Assembly (NCBI GenBank): GCA_025808375.1
Contig: CP061009.1
Span: 2,418,001 to 2,482,000 of the forward strand
Origin: Duncaniella muricolitica
GTDB taxonomy: Bacteria > Bacteroidota > Bacteroidia > Bacteroidales > Muribaculaceae
Length of the DNA: 64,000 nucleotides
Direction of reading: 5' to 3'
Within the stretch, counting starts at the first letter, position 1, and each line of letters starts with the position of its first letter. The notes below the pieces were generated by a model. The model saw nothing but the letters and a program-made list of their open reading frames with translations. It searched no databases and was not told the origin of the DNA. Below are positions 25,889 to 36,433 of the stretch, piece after piece. A program made the position numbers and the translations under genes.

Positions 25889-27210
25889 CATTGATGTCCC
25901 ATTAAAATCGGAAAGAGTACTTTGAAATTGTTGAAATTTAGTTTGTTGGAAAAGATTTTGGTGCGAACGGACTTGATTAGTATATTATGGTTCTTCAATC
26001 TGACGAACCATGTACAATGTCAAATACGTTTTCTCCCAACTAGTGGCCTTTATGAACCGAAGCAAGTTCAACCGAATCGTTGAAAAGTATAATGGCAACC
26101 GATATGTGAAACATTTCACATGCTGGAACCAACTTTTTGGCAATGATGTATGGTCAGTTATGCAACCGGTCAAGTCTGAGGGATCTCATCACCATTCTTG
26201 ATGCACATAGTTCCAAGTGGTACCATCTGGGATTGGGTCGTAGTGTATCCAAGACCAATCTTGCGTATGCAAATCAGAATCAGGGATTATCGAATCTTCG
26301 AGGAGTTTGCATATTATATGGTATCAGAAGCCCGGGATAAACGAAAAAAACGAAAAATCTTTGAACTACAGGGAAACGTTTATGCGTTCGACTCAACTAC
26401 GATAGATTTATGTTTGGCTGTATTCTGGTGGGCTAAGTTCCGCAAGAAGAAGGGAGGGGTAAAAAAATCCATACTCTGTATGATGTGGAAACTCAGATTC
26501 CGACATTCTTCCATATAACGACTGCTTCAGTGCATGACTCAAAGGCAATGGACGTAATCCCGTATGAGCAAGGTTCGTATTACATCTTCGATAGAGCATA
26601 TAATGACTTTAGACGTCTGTTTAAGATACATACGATAGAAGCTTTTTTCGTTGTCAGAGCCAAAAAGAATCTCCAATACAAAATGGTAAAATGGAAGCGA
26701 AGACTTCCTCATAATGTGTTGTCGGATGCTACTGTTGAACTGACTGGATTTTTACCCTAAGAAACATTATCCCGAACATCTCCGTCTAGTCAGATATTGG
26801 GATGACGAACAGAACCGGGAGTTTATGTTTCTTACCAATGACCTCAAATTGTCGGCACTACAGGTCGCAAATCTTTATAAGAACAGATGGCAAGTTGAAC
26901 TGTTTTTCAAATGGCTCAAACAACATCTAAAGATAAAGAAGTTTTGGGGCACATCTGAAAATGCGGTGCGTATCCAAATCTATTGTGCAATCTGTGCTTA
27001 CTGCCTTGTCGCGATAGTACAGCATGATATGAAGCTTGAACGATCAACATACGAAGTCCTCCAAATCATAGGAGCCTCATTGACCGACACCTCTCATTTG
27101 GTCGATCTCTTCGACAAAACTAAATCTCAAAATTTCAATGTTCTCTACGACCCAAGTGGACCAAATTTATTTAATTTTTAACTAGCTCCCATTTTTATGG
27201 GACACTAGTG
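25889..27210 (+). mobile_element. IS4-family element (DUF4372-type) with 9-bp target duplication
   Basis: The 1322-bp insertion is flanked by TCCAATCCT on both sides (25880-25888 and 27211-27219). Imperfect inverted ends share GTCCCAT followed by an A-rich run. Joining the flanks restores an open reading frame, which fixes the boundaries. Confidence 0.88.
26010..27181 (+). pseudogene. IS4-family transposase, frameshifted
   Basis: Segments in three frames together make one IS4 transposase: 'MYNVKYVFSQLVAFMNRSKFNRIVEKYNGN' style N-terminus, 'NVYAFDSTTIDLCLAVFWWAKFR' (first Asp), 'YYIFDRAYNDFRR' (second Asp) and 'LYKNRWQVELFFKWLKQHLKIK' (Y-R-E signature). Frame changes fall near 26140, 26270, 26460 and 26750. 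The large number of shifts suggests decay or sequence errors. Confidence 0.85.
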
Positions 27211-27484
27211 TCCAATCCTTGTGAATTATTCATCAGATTTTTATGCGTTGAAAGTATCGGAAGGTAAAGAAAAAGGAATTTTCCTGATAGAACACGATGC
27301 TGATGAGCCAACAAAGATTCATCATTCTTTTGAGGACTTTCTTCGTACCATAATCGCTTGCTATAAGCGAAAAATCTATTTTTTGGATGATGACGGGTAT
27401 CTTGATATGGACTTTTACGAAGAACAACTTATCGGCCAAAAGTATAATCCCGATATTGACTACTGGTTTGAAGATTAAGAGCAA

Positions 27485-27625
27485 AGTAGGTCTCTCCCAA
27501 AAAACTGATGAGGATTTATCAACCGAGAGAGTCGATGCGTCCGTAAGTGCGCTATTACCTGGTGCTGGAAAGCGATGTGGACGGTGCCCATGCCTCTCGC
27601 TTCCTTGGCAAATTACAGGATGTAA
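27485..27625 (+). pseudogene. Short remnant of an unrecognised gene
   Basis: In one frame the stretch reads a short peptide, a TAA, and then about 28 residues ('YYLVLESDVDGAHASRFLGKL') to TAG. It looks like the tail of a decayed gene, but no family is recognised. Confidence 0.25.
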
Positions 27626-27994
27626 TCAACTCCATTTAGTCAAATTACGTTTGACCTCCTTCAAATTATTGCGCCCCCATTCCGAGAGCTGATTGAGTAT
27701 GGGTATAAGAGTTCTGCCCAAATCGGTCAACTCGTATTCTGTGCGAGGAGGCACCTCGGCATATAGAATGCGCTTTACCAATCCAACTGATTCAAGTGTT
27801 TTCAGATGTCCTGACAATACCTTCGGAGATATATCGGGGATTGCCCTTGACAATTCGTTGAAACGCATTACGCCGAACTCGTCAAGTATGACAAGCAGGA
27901 GCATCGACCACTTGTTGGCGAAGTGTGCTATCACGTTCCTCATGGGGCATGTGGCGACACATGAATATTTTTCTGAAATTTTTTCGTTCTTCAT
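27626..27994 (-). CDS. HxlR-family regulator, divergent from DJ-1 gene
   Basis: The 122-residue protein begins 'MKNEKISEKYSCVATCPMRNVIAHFANKWSMLLL', with two Cys (12 and 16) just before the HTH. Core 'RFNELSRAIPDISPKVLSGHLKTLES' and wing 'EVPPRTEYELTDLGRTLIP' follow. Cys in this place is used by redox-sensing HxlR repressors. It is divergent from the DJ-1/PfpI gene, with a shared operator at 28075-28120. A paralogue with conserved upstream DNA lies at 39775-40137. Confidence 0.9.
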   Translation of the reverse strand: MKNEKISEKYSCVATCPMRNVIAHFANKWSMLLLVILDEFGVMRFNELSRAIPDISPKVLSGHLKTLESVGLVKRILYAEVPPRTEYELTDLGRTLIPILNQLSEWGRNNLKEVKRNLTKWS

Positions 27995-28074
27995 CTGTCT
28001 GATATTGACTAAAAGTGAGTTTGAAGTAAGTGGCTACTTTGGAAGTAACCTCTTGCATGGCAATATTTTGATAT

Positions 28075-28120
28075 ATAACTTTGCGCTATCCAAAGGGTAG
28101 CAGTTATCCTTTGCAAAGTT
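28075..28120. promoter_or_regulatory. Two opposed -7 boxes flanking a palindrome
   Basis: TAACTTTG on the plus strand (28075-28082, for DJ-1) and on the minus strand (28113-28120, for HxlR) enclose the palindrome CAAAGGGTA-5-TATCCTTTG (28090-28112). A repressor on the palindrome would block both transcripts. The same layout is at 39648-39693. Confidence 0.7.
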
Positions 28121-28147
28121 AACACAAACATAATAAACCCACAAATT

Positions 28148-28756
28148 ATGACTGAAATCAGTATCAGCATTCCAGCATCGGCTCAACCTTCAGGCAAGGC
28201 AACGTTCATGATGCTTGGAACAGGCTTCGATGAAATCGAGGCTCTGGCACCCGTCGATGTCATGCGACGTGCCGGGATGGAGGTATTCACCGTCTCCATG
28301 ACAGATAACCGTCTTGTAAAAGGAGCCACAGGCAACCATGTCGTTGCAGACATGAGTGTTTCCGATTTGTCCCCCGAACTGATAGACTGGCTCATATTCC
28401 CCAGTGCAGACAAATCGGAGGATGCGGTAAACCTTGACGAAAAGCTGAGCGAGCTTGTGAAAGCCCATTGGGAAAAAGGAGGCAACATCGCCGCTATCTG
28501 CGCCGCTCCGGCTCTGGTGCTTGGTCCGCTCGGTATCATCAACGGGGTAAAAGCCACCGGTTATCCGTTCCTCAAAGAAGACTTTGAAAATAATGGCGGG
28601 ATATACTCTGAGGAGCCAGTGGTAATCGGAGACCGTCTTATAACCTCAAAGGGTCCCGGAACAACCCTCGAATTCGCACTTGCCATTGTTCGCAAGGCAA
28701 AGGACCCGGATATGGAGAAGGTACTCCGTGAAGGTATGGTGATAGGTCATAGCTGA
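28148..28756 (+). CDS. DJ-1/PfpI-family protein
   Basis: The 202-residue protein has 'MMLGTGFDEIEALAPVDVMRRAGMEV' with the conserved Glu, and the nucleophile elbow 'AAICAAPALVLGPLGI' carrying the reactive Cys. 'TSKGPGTTLEFAL' completes the fold. DJ-1 proteins remove reactive carbonyls or act as stress chaperones. Expression is probably controlled by the divergent HxlR gene. Confidence 0.92.
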   Translation: MTEISISIPASAQPSGKATFMMLGTGFDEIEALAPVDVMRRAGMEVFTVSMTDNRLVKGATGNHVVADMSVSDLSPELIDWLIFPSADKSEDAVNLDEKLSELVKAHWEKGGNIAAICAAPALVLGPLGIINGVKATGYPFLKEDFENNGGIYSEEPVVIGDRLITSKGPGTTLEFALAIVRKAKDPDMEKVLREGMVIGHS

Positions 28757-28808
28757 CAAATGAATTTAACCTTTGAAAAGAGAATGTCCTAATCATAACA
28801 ATGATTGG

Positions 28809-29492
28809 TCATTCTCTTTTTACTGTCAGCATATACCCGATGCCTCGTTGGTTTATTAGTGATATTGACTGGTCATGGCAGAGATAGTGGCGTAGTTTGT
28901 GGATGAAGCCATGCAGTGAATTACGGCTATACGGGTCATCGCGCTGCCATATTAGCTGCATTATTGTCGAGGCTTCCACTGTATACCCTACGTTTACAAT
29001 TAGTTCCTTCAGCAGTTTAGCTTCGATGAGCGACAACTCTATACCTCCGTTGTCTTTATGCAAAAGTATTTGTGTTGAAAGGTCAAGTGTATAGTCGCCA
29101 ATTTCAAATAAATTATCTTCCTCCCTGACATTCCTGCGGAGCAATGCCTTGATGCGGACTATTAATTCAAGCATCTTGAAGGGCTTTTTAAGATAGTCAT
29201 TGCCGCCAAGTTCAAACCCCTCCACAATGTCTTCAATCTCGGATTTTGCAGTTAGGAAAAGCAATGGCACATTCTGGTTTATCTGCCTGATTCGCCTCCC
29301 CATCTCAAATCCGTCCATGCGTGGCATCATCACATCAGCAATAATTAGGTCAGCACCATGTCGGGTAAACTGTTTAAGGCCTTCCTCGCCATTGCCAGCT
29401 GTCAGTACATCAAATCCATCTCGTTGTAGGGTCTCCGAAATAATCATTGATAATGTAGAATCGTCCTCTACCAATAATATTGTGTTGTTCAT
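28809..29492 (-). CDS. OmpR-family response regulator
   Basis: The protein has 227 residues from ATG 29492; this start overlaps the kinase stop (ATGA) and matches the family start 'MNNTILLVEDD'. The receiver has the acidic pair at 10-11, phospho-acceptor Asp53 and the Lys in 'YLKKPF'. The C-terminus is a winged-helix DNA-binding domain ('LSLIEAKLLKELIVN', 'HGFIHKLRHYL'). It works with the kinase encoded just upstream. Confidence 0.92.
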   Translation of the reverse strand: MNNTILLVEDDSTLSMIISETLQRDGFDVLTAGNGEEGLKQFTRHGADLIIADVMMPRMDGFEMGRRIRQINQNVPLLFLTAKSEIEDIVEGFELGGNDYLKKPFKMLELIVRIKALLRRNVREEDNLFEIGDYTLDLSTQILLHKDNGGIELSLIEAKLLKELIVNVGYTVEASTIMQLIWQRDDPYSRNSLHGFIHKLRHYLCHDQSISLINQRGIGYMLTVKRE

Positions 29493-30823
29493 TGTCTTCC
29501 AAAGTTGATAGTAAATGTACTGCCTTTTCCTTGACGGCTTACTACGCTTATATTCCACCCATGTTTGTCTATTATGGATTTTACATAGAATAAGCCGATA
29601 CCGTATCCTCTCACATCGGTCCTGTAACCATGAGGTACTCGGTAGAATTTACTCCAGATGTAGGGTAATGATTTTTCAGGAATGCCGATTCCGTTGTCTG
29701 CTATTGATACTCCATTGGCATCTGCCTTGATTATGATAGAAACCGATTCTCCGGAGTATTTGATGCTGTTATCTATAAGGTTGCCGATTACATTTGAGAA
29801 ATGCGATGGATCTGCTTCGACAGTGGCATCACCCTGACATTCCAATATGATATCACACGGTTTGTCTGCCTTCAGCTTTTGCTGCTCTATGATGTTGGCA
29901 AGGAAATCCCGCAGGCGTATTTTCTCTTTTGCCATAGTAAGATGCTTACGTCGTTCCATACTCATGGCGAGAATATTCTCGACCAGACCCGATAGTTTCG
30001 AGAGTTGGTCGAGGGCTGCTGTCAGATATTTTTTTGTACGCTCTTCATCTTTCGGGTCGGGGAACTGAAGCAACGAATCGTTTGCCGCATATGCGATAGC
30101 AATGGGTGTTTTCAGTTCGTGGGTCATATTGTTGACAAAGTCGTCCTTCATTTCCTCGATAGTACGTTGCCGGGCAATGACATGAAGAAGATACCAGAAT
30201 CCGAATGTCAGAACCAGCGCAATAAGAGCCGATGTTGTAACTACACCTCCCATTTCCCTTAAAATATTGTTTGTCAACGGAGATATATAGGCATAGTATG
30301 TCAGTTCTCCATTTACTCTATATTCTATTTCCCATAAGTCCGATGAATACTCCAATGTACCACCTGGGACTACAATATATACCTCCTCGGGATAATAGCC
30401 TGAAAAATTAAGGTCGCGGCGAAAGGCTTCCTCCATTTTGGACACATCCGGGTCTCCGATTCTTTCGGAATAACTGCCGTCATGAAGGTATTGTGCAATC
30501 ATCGACATAATCTGCTTGTCAACGCGACGAAAGCCTTGAGAGTAATCCAATTCACGCAATTCTTCAGCGTTCATAGTCGAACCGACATCCGATTTCTGTA
30601 ATCCAATCGCAACCCAGACCACATCATCATCTCCGCCAAGTCCGGCATCAATTATGCGGTCGACCATTTCAATCTGGTCGGCACGGCTCAGACATTGCTC
30701 GACATCGTTTATATATCGTTCTTTTATGGAGTTATATAGTTGTATCATGAATATCATGTTGGCGACAAACAGCATCGCAACGATAACACGCATACAGATA
30801 AGTATCAGCTTGAAATGTTTCAT
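29489..30823 (-). CDS. Membrane sensor histidine kinase
   Basis: The 444-residue protein has a TM helix at about 8-30, a periplasmic sensor of about 170 residues, a second TM (about 195-215), then a DHp domain with 'MTHELKTPIA' (phospho-His), and an ATPase with N box 'NLIDNSIKYSG', G1 'DNGIGIP' and 'GYGIGLFYVKSI'. It is divergent from the barrel gene at 30937, which is a natural candidate target. Confidence 0.93.
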   Translation of the reverse strand: MKHFKLILICMRVIVAMLFVANMIFMIQLYNSIKERYINDVEQCLSRADQIEMVDRIIDAGLGGDDDVVWVAIGLQKSDVGSTMNAEELRELDYSQGFRRVDKQIMSMIAQYLHDGSYSERIGDPDVSKMEEAFRRDLNFSGYYPEEVYIVVPGGTLEYSSDLWEIEYRVNGELTYYAYISPLTNNILREMGGVVTTSALIALVLTFGFWYLLHVIARQRTIEEMKDDFVNNMTHELKTPIAIAYAANDSLLQFPDPKDEERTKKYLTAALDQLSKLSGLVENILAMSMERRKHLTMAKEKIRLRDFLANIIEQQKLKADKPCDIILECQGDATVEADPSHFSNVIGNLIDNSIKYSGESVSIIIKADANGVSIADNGIGIPEKSLPYIWSKFYRVPHGYRTDVRGYGIGLFYVKSIIDKHGWNISVVSRQGKGSTFTINFGRQ

Positions 30824-30936
30824 ATCAATACAAAATTACTACAATCCTGTCAATCACAGCATAGCTCAATCGCAAGATTAAGACTAAATAAGGGAGAATA
30901 AGAATTGAATAAGACAGTACTCCCTAATTTCGCGAC

Positions 30937-33003
30937 ATGAAACATTATATACTCCCATTGATTATGCTTCCTTTCATCGCACAGGGGCAAAGCACCGAGC
31001 CGGATACAATAACGGTCAAAGAGCTCCGAGAGATTACTGTCGTAGCCGATGCTCAGCGCACAAGCGCGACAAAGACTGTCTATATTCCTACCGGCAATCA
31101 GAAATCGACCGCCTCCGATGGAGTTTCCTTGCTGTCAAGAATGAACATCCCTCAACTAAGCGTCAATCCGATAACTGAAACGGTAAAGACTGCCGACAAT
31201 CAAGGCGTCAGCCTTTTTATAAACTTTCATCCGGCAACAAACGAGGATGTCAGCGGACTGAATCCCGGTGACGTGAAGCGGGTGGAATATCTTGACTTTC
31301 CGACAGATCCGCGATTTCTACGAGCACAACATGTTGTAAATTTCATCACTCATTCTTATTCCTACGGAGGTTACACAAAGCTCAGCGGCAAAGAACGCCT
31401 CATGATACGTAGTGGTGAGGCTTCGGTGTATTCCAAGTTCGCGTGCCGCAAGATGGAATACGATGTCATGGTGTCGGGCGACTACGACTATAACTCTCAT
31501 ATCGGCTCTGTTTCAGACGAAACATACCGACTGGAGTCCGGAACTATCAGACGCACAAGCGGTACAGAGACAGGAAAACAGCATCAACGAGGCTTTTACT
31601 CGGCATTACGGGGCTCATGGAACAAGAGTGATAATTTAACATTCCGCAATCTCGTTTCATATCGTCGAATCAACACTCCGATAAATCACACGTCAGGTTA
31701 CGTCAGTTTTTCGAGTCTGTATCCTTCGGAAACATATCATACGGAATCACCTTCTACAAACAATGCCGTCGGCTGGGATAGCGAACTGTATGCTATGCTG
31801 GGCAGAGGATGGTCGATCAACGGAAACTTTCAGGCTGAATCCGCCGGGAACAACACTTCATCAAACTATTACGCAGGAACAGAATCTATCGAAAATCTTG
31901 CAGATGAAGACTCTTGGTTTTTGCGAGGCTCAATACAGGTCAACAAATCATTGTCAGATAAATTCACGTTATTCTCAAATGTCTTGTCCGGCGGCGGGCG
32001 CACACATATCGCTTACACAGGCTCAAGCAATGCCGTCAACCGGTTCCGTCAAGGTTTTACTGGAATAATCGTCGGCATGTCAATGAATTATCAGAAAGTG
32101 TCCGGGAGTATCGACGGAGGCTATGCGTTCGAGTCAAACTATATCAACGGCAAAACTATGGACGACCGCTATCCGTTCACCCACATCAATTTGCAGTATG
32201 CCCCTAATCAGAGAAATTCAATCAGTCTATGGTTTCAGTATGCCACTTTTTCGCCTGATGCCACAATGAAGAATTCCAATATAATCCGGCAATCCGAACT
32301 GATGTATATTTCCGGCAATCCCGATCTTAAGTGTTCGCGAAACACTTCCGCAAATATAAGTTATACATGGCTTCCAAGCAATAAATGGCAGCTATCTGCT
32401 TACGCGACGATGTTCCTCATCTCCAACCGACAGATAGCGGTCTATACTCCTGATGGACCAGACGGAATGATGCTAAAGAAATATCAGAATGACGGAGATT
32501 ACAATCACGGGCAGATTGGAGCCAACCTTACTGGAAAGTTTATCGACGGTAGGCTGTCAATTTCCGTTTCTCCCCGACTGCTGCTTTATAAGACAACCGG
32601 AAGCAACAGCATATCGCATTATCCATTCTCGGCAAGCCTCAATGTCAATTATTATCTTGGCAGATTTTTCTTCAATGGATATTACGACACCGGCAGTAGC
32701 TATGTAGATGGAGAAAATGCTTTTCTACGAAAAATGCCCATGAGCTATTCCGTGAATGCGGGATGGTCTTCGCACGGCTGGAATATTCAGCTGTCAGTGA
32801 TAAATCCTTTCCAGTCTTCATGGAAACTCAGCGAAGACACATTGACCACACGCTGGTACGACAATAAGATGACCCAGTTTGGTTCTGACTATCACCGTCG
32901 TATATCTCTGACTGTGACCTATACCTTTAATTATGGAAAGAAAGTCAGTCAATCCGGCGAACTTAGTGGCGAAAAGAATATTTCGACATCAATACTCAAA
33001 TAA
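30937..33003 (+). CDS. Outer-membrane beta-barrel protein, TonB-receptor related
   Basis: The 688-residue protein has a short signal peptide ('IMLPFIAQGQS'), a TonB-box-like acidic strand ('DTITVKELREITVVAD'), a plug-like domain (about 45-140, 'DGVSLLSRMNIPQLSVN', 'GDVKRVEYLDFPTDPRF') and a long barrel with alternating aromatic strands. It lacks the N-terminal carboxypeptidase-like domain and the large loops of SusC. The relation is to small TonB-dependent or OMP_b-brl-type receptors; the ligand is unknown. A terminator follows at 33052-33086. Confidence 0.8.
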   Translation: MKHYILPLIMLPFIAQGQSTEPDTITVKELREITVVADAQRTSATKTVYIPTGNQKSTASDGVSLLSRMNIPQLSVNPITETVKTADNQGVSLFINFHPATNEDVSGLNPGDVKRVEYLDFPTDPRFLRAQHVVNFITHSYSYGGYTKLSGKERLMIRSGEASVYSKFACRKMEYDVMVSGDYDYNSHIGSVSDETYRLESGTIRRTSGTETGKQHQRGFYSALRGSWNKSDNLTFRNLVSYRRINTPINHTSGYVSFSSLYPSETYHTESPSTNNAVGWDSELYAMLGRGWSINGNFQAESAGNNTSSNYYAGTESIENLADEDSWFLRGSIQVNKSLSDKFTLFSNVLSGGGRTHIAYTGSSNAVNRFRQGFTGIIVGMSMNYQKVSGSIDGGYAFESNYINGKTMDDRYPFTHINLQYAPNQRNSISLWFQYATFSPDATMKNSNIIRQSELMYISGNPDLKCSRNTSANISYTWLPSNKWQLSAYATMFLISNRQIAVYTPDGPDGMMLKKYQNDGDYNHGQIGANLTGKFIDGRLSISVSPRLLLYKTTGSNSISHYPFSASLNVNYYLGRFFFNGYYDTGSSYVDGENAFLRKMPMSYSVNAGWSSHGWNIQLSVINPFQSSWKLSEDTLTTRWYDNKMTQFGSDYHRRISLTVTYTFNYGKKVSQSGELSGEKNISTSILK

Positions 33004-33051
33004 AAACAGCGTCATAGCGCCGCCTTTTGGCGGCCGAAATTTTTGGCAAAA

Positions 33052-33086
33052 TGAAGGTGACGGAGGTCTTTGCTCCGCCACCTTCA
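33052..33086. terminator. Hairpin terminator
   Basis: GAAGGTGACGGAG pairs with CTCCGCCACCTTC around GTCTTTG, between the barrel gene and the convergent PcfJ fragment. A smaller GCCGCC/GGCGGC hairpin lies at 33020-33035. Confidence 0.75.
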
Positions 33087-33134
33087 TCGTTGATATGGCA
33101 TTGGCTATGCTCTTTTTGATTCGTCATTGTTATC

Positions 33135-33852
33135 TTAAGCGGAAACTCGTCGACTTTCAGTTCTTTCTGCAATCATCTCCTTGTTGTCGTTGATGATACC
33201 GGCTATCTGCTCTGTATATTCGCAGACTCCGTTGGCAAATGCCCTGCATTGGATGATTGAGAAGTCTTTGAGCGAGATTTCTACTGTGGCGATTGTTCTG
33301 CCTCCCATTGTGGCGGTGAACACAAGCGTATCTTCTTTGAGGTAGTAGCCGGATGCACCTACACAGATGTGTTGCTTTGTACCTTCATCGTAGTATTCGG
33401 CAACGCTGTCAAGTGTGTGGAGTCTGATTGTGCCGTCAGTCATAGACAAACCTATGTATCTGCCTTTCAGTTCCTCAAACTTGGCTTGGTCAGCTTCCGC
33501 TTTCTTGCGGTTGGCTTCCTTTTGCTCCTTTACCCTCTGGCGGTTGACCTTTTCCACATATTCATCATGGGCGGTTTTGAGGTCTTGGGGTGCTATCAGC
33601 GAGGGGGAATTTAGGTCTTTGCCCATACGCTCCAACATCTTGATGTAGTCAAACCACATTCTAACGTCCTTAAAATCGTATCCGTTGCGCTTGGCTATCT
33701 TGATGGTGTTCCAATACTTGTCAATATCAGACTTATAGGCTGGTCTTGCGCAAAGGTATCGGAGCAACTCAATGTCATTGGCTTTCATCAGAGTCTCAGC
33801 TTTTGGGTTGGTCAGCAACTCTTGGAACAAAGTCACGGGGTGGATATGGTGG
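33135..33852 (-). pseudogene. PcfJ-like protein, N-terminally truncated by IS21 copy 3
   Basis: The frame is open from the IS21 end to 33135 and gives the C-terminal ~238 residues of a PcfJ-domain protein: 'WFDYIKMLERMGKDLNSP', 'PQDLKTAHDEYVEK', a charged helix, 'GLSMTDGTIRLHTLDSVAEYYDEGTKQHICVGASGYY' and 'DFSIIQCRAFANG'. PcfJ proteins are encoded on conjugative plasmids and ICEs. The ~150-200 N-terminal residues are absent, and the other side of the IS carries MobC instead, so this is not a simple insertion. Confidence 0.75.
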
Positions 33853-33971
33853 TGTAAAATTTAATCGAGAAGTGCGCCATGAAATCTAACCGAGAAGTGC
33901 GCCGGTTCAAAGGAGAATTTTAACCGGGGATTTTGAGTTATATTATAGTAATATCAACTCGGTCCCACAAA

Positions 33972-35635
33972 ATGAAAACTATGGTAGAAAGAAACGAGGT
34001 CCTGACACGTTATCATGTCAAGGGTCAGTCGAAGCGCCAGATTGCGGGAGAGATGCACATCAGCCGCCACACGGTAGACAGGATCGTGTGGGAGTATGAG
34101 CGTGTGTGTCTGGACGCCGACGGTGTCTGCGACATGAAGGCGTTCGCAACACTTTTTAGGTTCGGAGCCTAAGTTCAACACACCGGCGCGGACATGTCCG
34201 GTGGTGACGGATGAAATCAAGGGGATTATCCGCAAGTGTCTTGAAGACAATCGTGTGCGTCGGGTCACAGGCATGCGCAAGCTTCAGTGGACATGTCGCA
34301 GCATCCACACGATGCTTCTGGAGCGGGGCTTTACGCTCAGTTATCCGAGTGTGTGCAATCATGTCAGACGCATCAGTGCGACCATGGGCACCAGGCCGCA
34401 GAAGGAGGTCTATGTCAGGCGCGAGCATGATCCCGGGCAGGAGTGCGAGTTCGACTGGGGAGAGATCCCTCTTGTCATAGGCGGCCGCCGTCAGATGGTG
34501 CAGATGGCCGTGTTCACTCTGCTGCATTCCAACCGGCGCAGCGCATGGCTGTTCCGTCGTCAGGACACGCTGTCGCTGATGGAGGCCCACCGTAATTTCT
34601 TTGATGAGATACAGGGTGTTCCTTAGACCATGGTGTACGACAACATGAAGGTTGCCGTCACTATCCGCACCGGTCGTCAGGGACGTCCGGCTGTCAAGTA
34701 CCCCACAAAGGCCATAGCGTCTTTCTCTGTATTATAAATTCGAGGAGCGGTTCTGCAATGCGCGCTCGGGTTGGGAGAAGGGGCTCGGTGGAGCGCTCGG
34801 TGGAAATCGTGCGCCATGCGGCGTTCGTGTCCCGCCAGTCGTTCGAGACTCTTGATGCGGCTCAGAACTGGCTTGACCGTATTCTACATAAAATCAACTC
34901 CACTTCGGGTATCACCGGCATCAGCGACAGTCAGAAGCAGGAGCGTATCCGCGCCGATTTGTACTGCCTACAGCCGGCTCCGCAGCCGATGGGCTGCTTT
35001 GAGGCCGAGGAGCATACCCCTGACAGCTACGGCACGATAAACGTTGACTACAACAATTATTCCGTGCCCGAAGGACTCGTTGGAAGCAGTGTGCTGGCCC
35101 GTGTATACTCCGGTCATATAGCCATATATCATCAAGGACGCAGGGTTGCAGACCATGTAAGACTGGAGGGCAAGGGCGGCTGGAGCATGCAACTGGAGCA
35201 CTACCTCGGCACTTTTCTTCGCAAGCCGAGCGCTCTGGACAACTCTACGGCCATGCGTCAGGTTCCGGCGGAACTTGCCGAGCTCTACCGGATCCACTTC
35301 TGTCCCGGTCGGCAGAGGGAGTTTATCCGGTTCATGATGTATGCGCGCGACCACGGCATCATGCAGTCCCGGATTACAGCCGCTGCACGCAGCCTGCGCC
35401 TCAAAGGTGTCAGACACATGACCGCAGACCGTCTCAAAGTGGAACTTGACTCCATGCTGAAAAACAGATGTGTCTGAAAATGACGCGGATGCCATCGCTT
35501 CCGTATCCTCTCTTGACATCCATCCCCACCAACAGAAAAACCTCAATCGAAGAGCACGCGGTGACTACACTCGACTCGCTTACCGCTGTCCTGTGCAGCC
35601 ATCCAAAGTCACACGCAGGCAACATCAACAACTGA
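33972..35635 (+). pseudogene. istA: IS21 transposase IstA, broken
   Basis: It carries the same TAG (34624-34626) and the same TTTCTCTGTATTATAA frameshift as the other copies. In addition there are five T at 34154-34158, four G at 34780-34783, and an extra A near 35461 that cuts the C-terminus. The DDE motifs are recognisable but in several frames. Confidence 0.9.
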
Positions 35636-35642
35636 TTGGAAA

Positions 35643-36412
35643 ATGGAAGAAAAACAAAGACATTAAAAATAATACGTAAAGCGGCCACAGAGCTTTAAAC
35701 TCCCATTGTGGCGCGATGCCCTTGACCAGTATATAAGCCGCTTCGCCGCCGAATCATGGAGCGTGCAGCACCTCATGGCCGTCATGATGCAGGACCAGCT
35801 TAAAAATGCGTGCCGACAACCGCCGCCGCACTCTGATAAAGCGTGCCGACTTTCCGCAACTCAAATATCTGGGCGACCTCATTGTCGACGAACTCCCCGA
35901 TGACGCACGCACCGCTCTGCCACTGCTGCGGTCGCTCGACTTCGTCCGGCAAGGACGAAACCTCGTCCTGTACGGCAATCCCGGAACAGGCAAAACGCAC
36001 ATTGCCACTGCTCTGGGTATCGAGGCCTGCACTCAGGGCATGACCGTAATGTTCACCTCAGTGCCACGGCTTATAACGCAAATCAAAGAGGCACGGCAAG
36101 AACGCGCACTCCGTTCTCTTGAAAAACAGGTTCATCAACTACGACCTTGTGATATGCGACGAGTTCGGATACGTCTCCTGTGACAAAGAAGCCGGCGAAT
36201 TGCTCTTCAACCATCTGTCTCTCAGAGCCGGAAAGAAAACAGTCATCATCACTACAAACCTGGCCTTCAACAGATGGAGCGAGATTATCGCCGACAAAGT
36301 CCTCGTGACAGCAATGGTAGACCGCCTGACCCACAAAGCCGTGCTCTTAAACATGACCGGAGAATCATTCAGAATGAAAGAAACGAAGAAAATACTCCAA
36401 AATCAACTATAA
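35643..36412 (+). pseudogene. istB: IS21 helper ATPase IstB, broken
   Basis: Walker A 'GNPGTGKTHIA' and Walker B 'VICDEFGYV' are present but separated by frame changes. Private indels are an extra A near 35668, an extra T near 35695, an extra A near 35803 and an extra A near 36124. Each lies in a short homopolymer. Confidence 0.88.
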
Positions 36413-36433
36413 TTATATCTAATTTCTTAAATT

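Larger units (their letters stand above)
25599..27478 (+). pseudogene. SMI1/KNR4-like gene split by an IS4-type element
   Basis: The N-terminal part (25599-25888, 'MKKEISYLIDEFISLSDELR', 'SLILPESLDILYSKVSG', 'FLPGYLLI') and C-terminal part (27220-27478, 'NYSSDFYALKV', 'GIFLIEHD', 'SFEDFLRTI') join in frame when the IS and one copy of the 9-bp duplication are removed ('YYPILVNYSSDFYALKV'). The rebuilt protein has about 180 residues and the order of motifs of SMI1/KNR4 proteins, many of which are immunity proteins of contact-dependent toxins. The local base composition is AT-rich compared with its neighbours, which suggests transfer. Confidence 0.75.
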
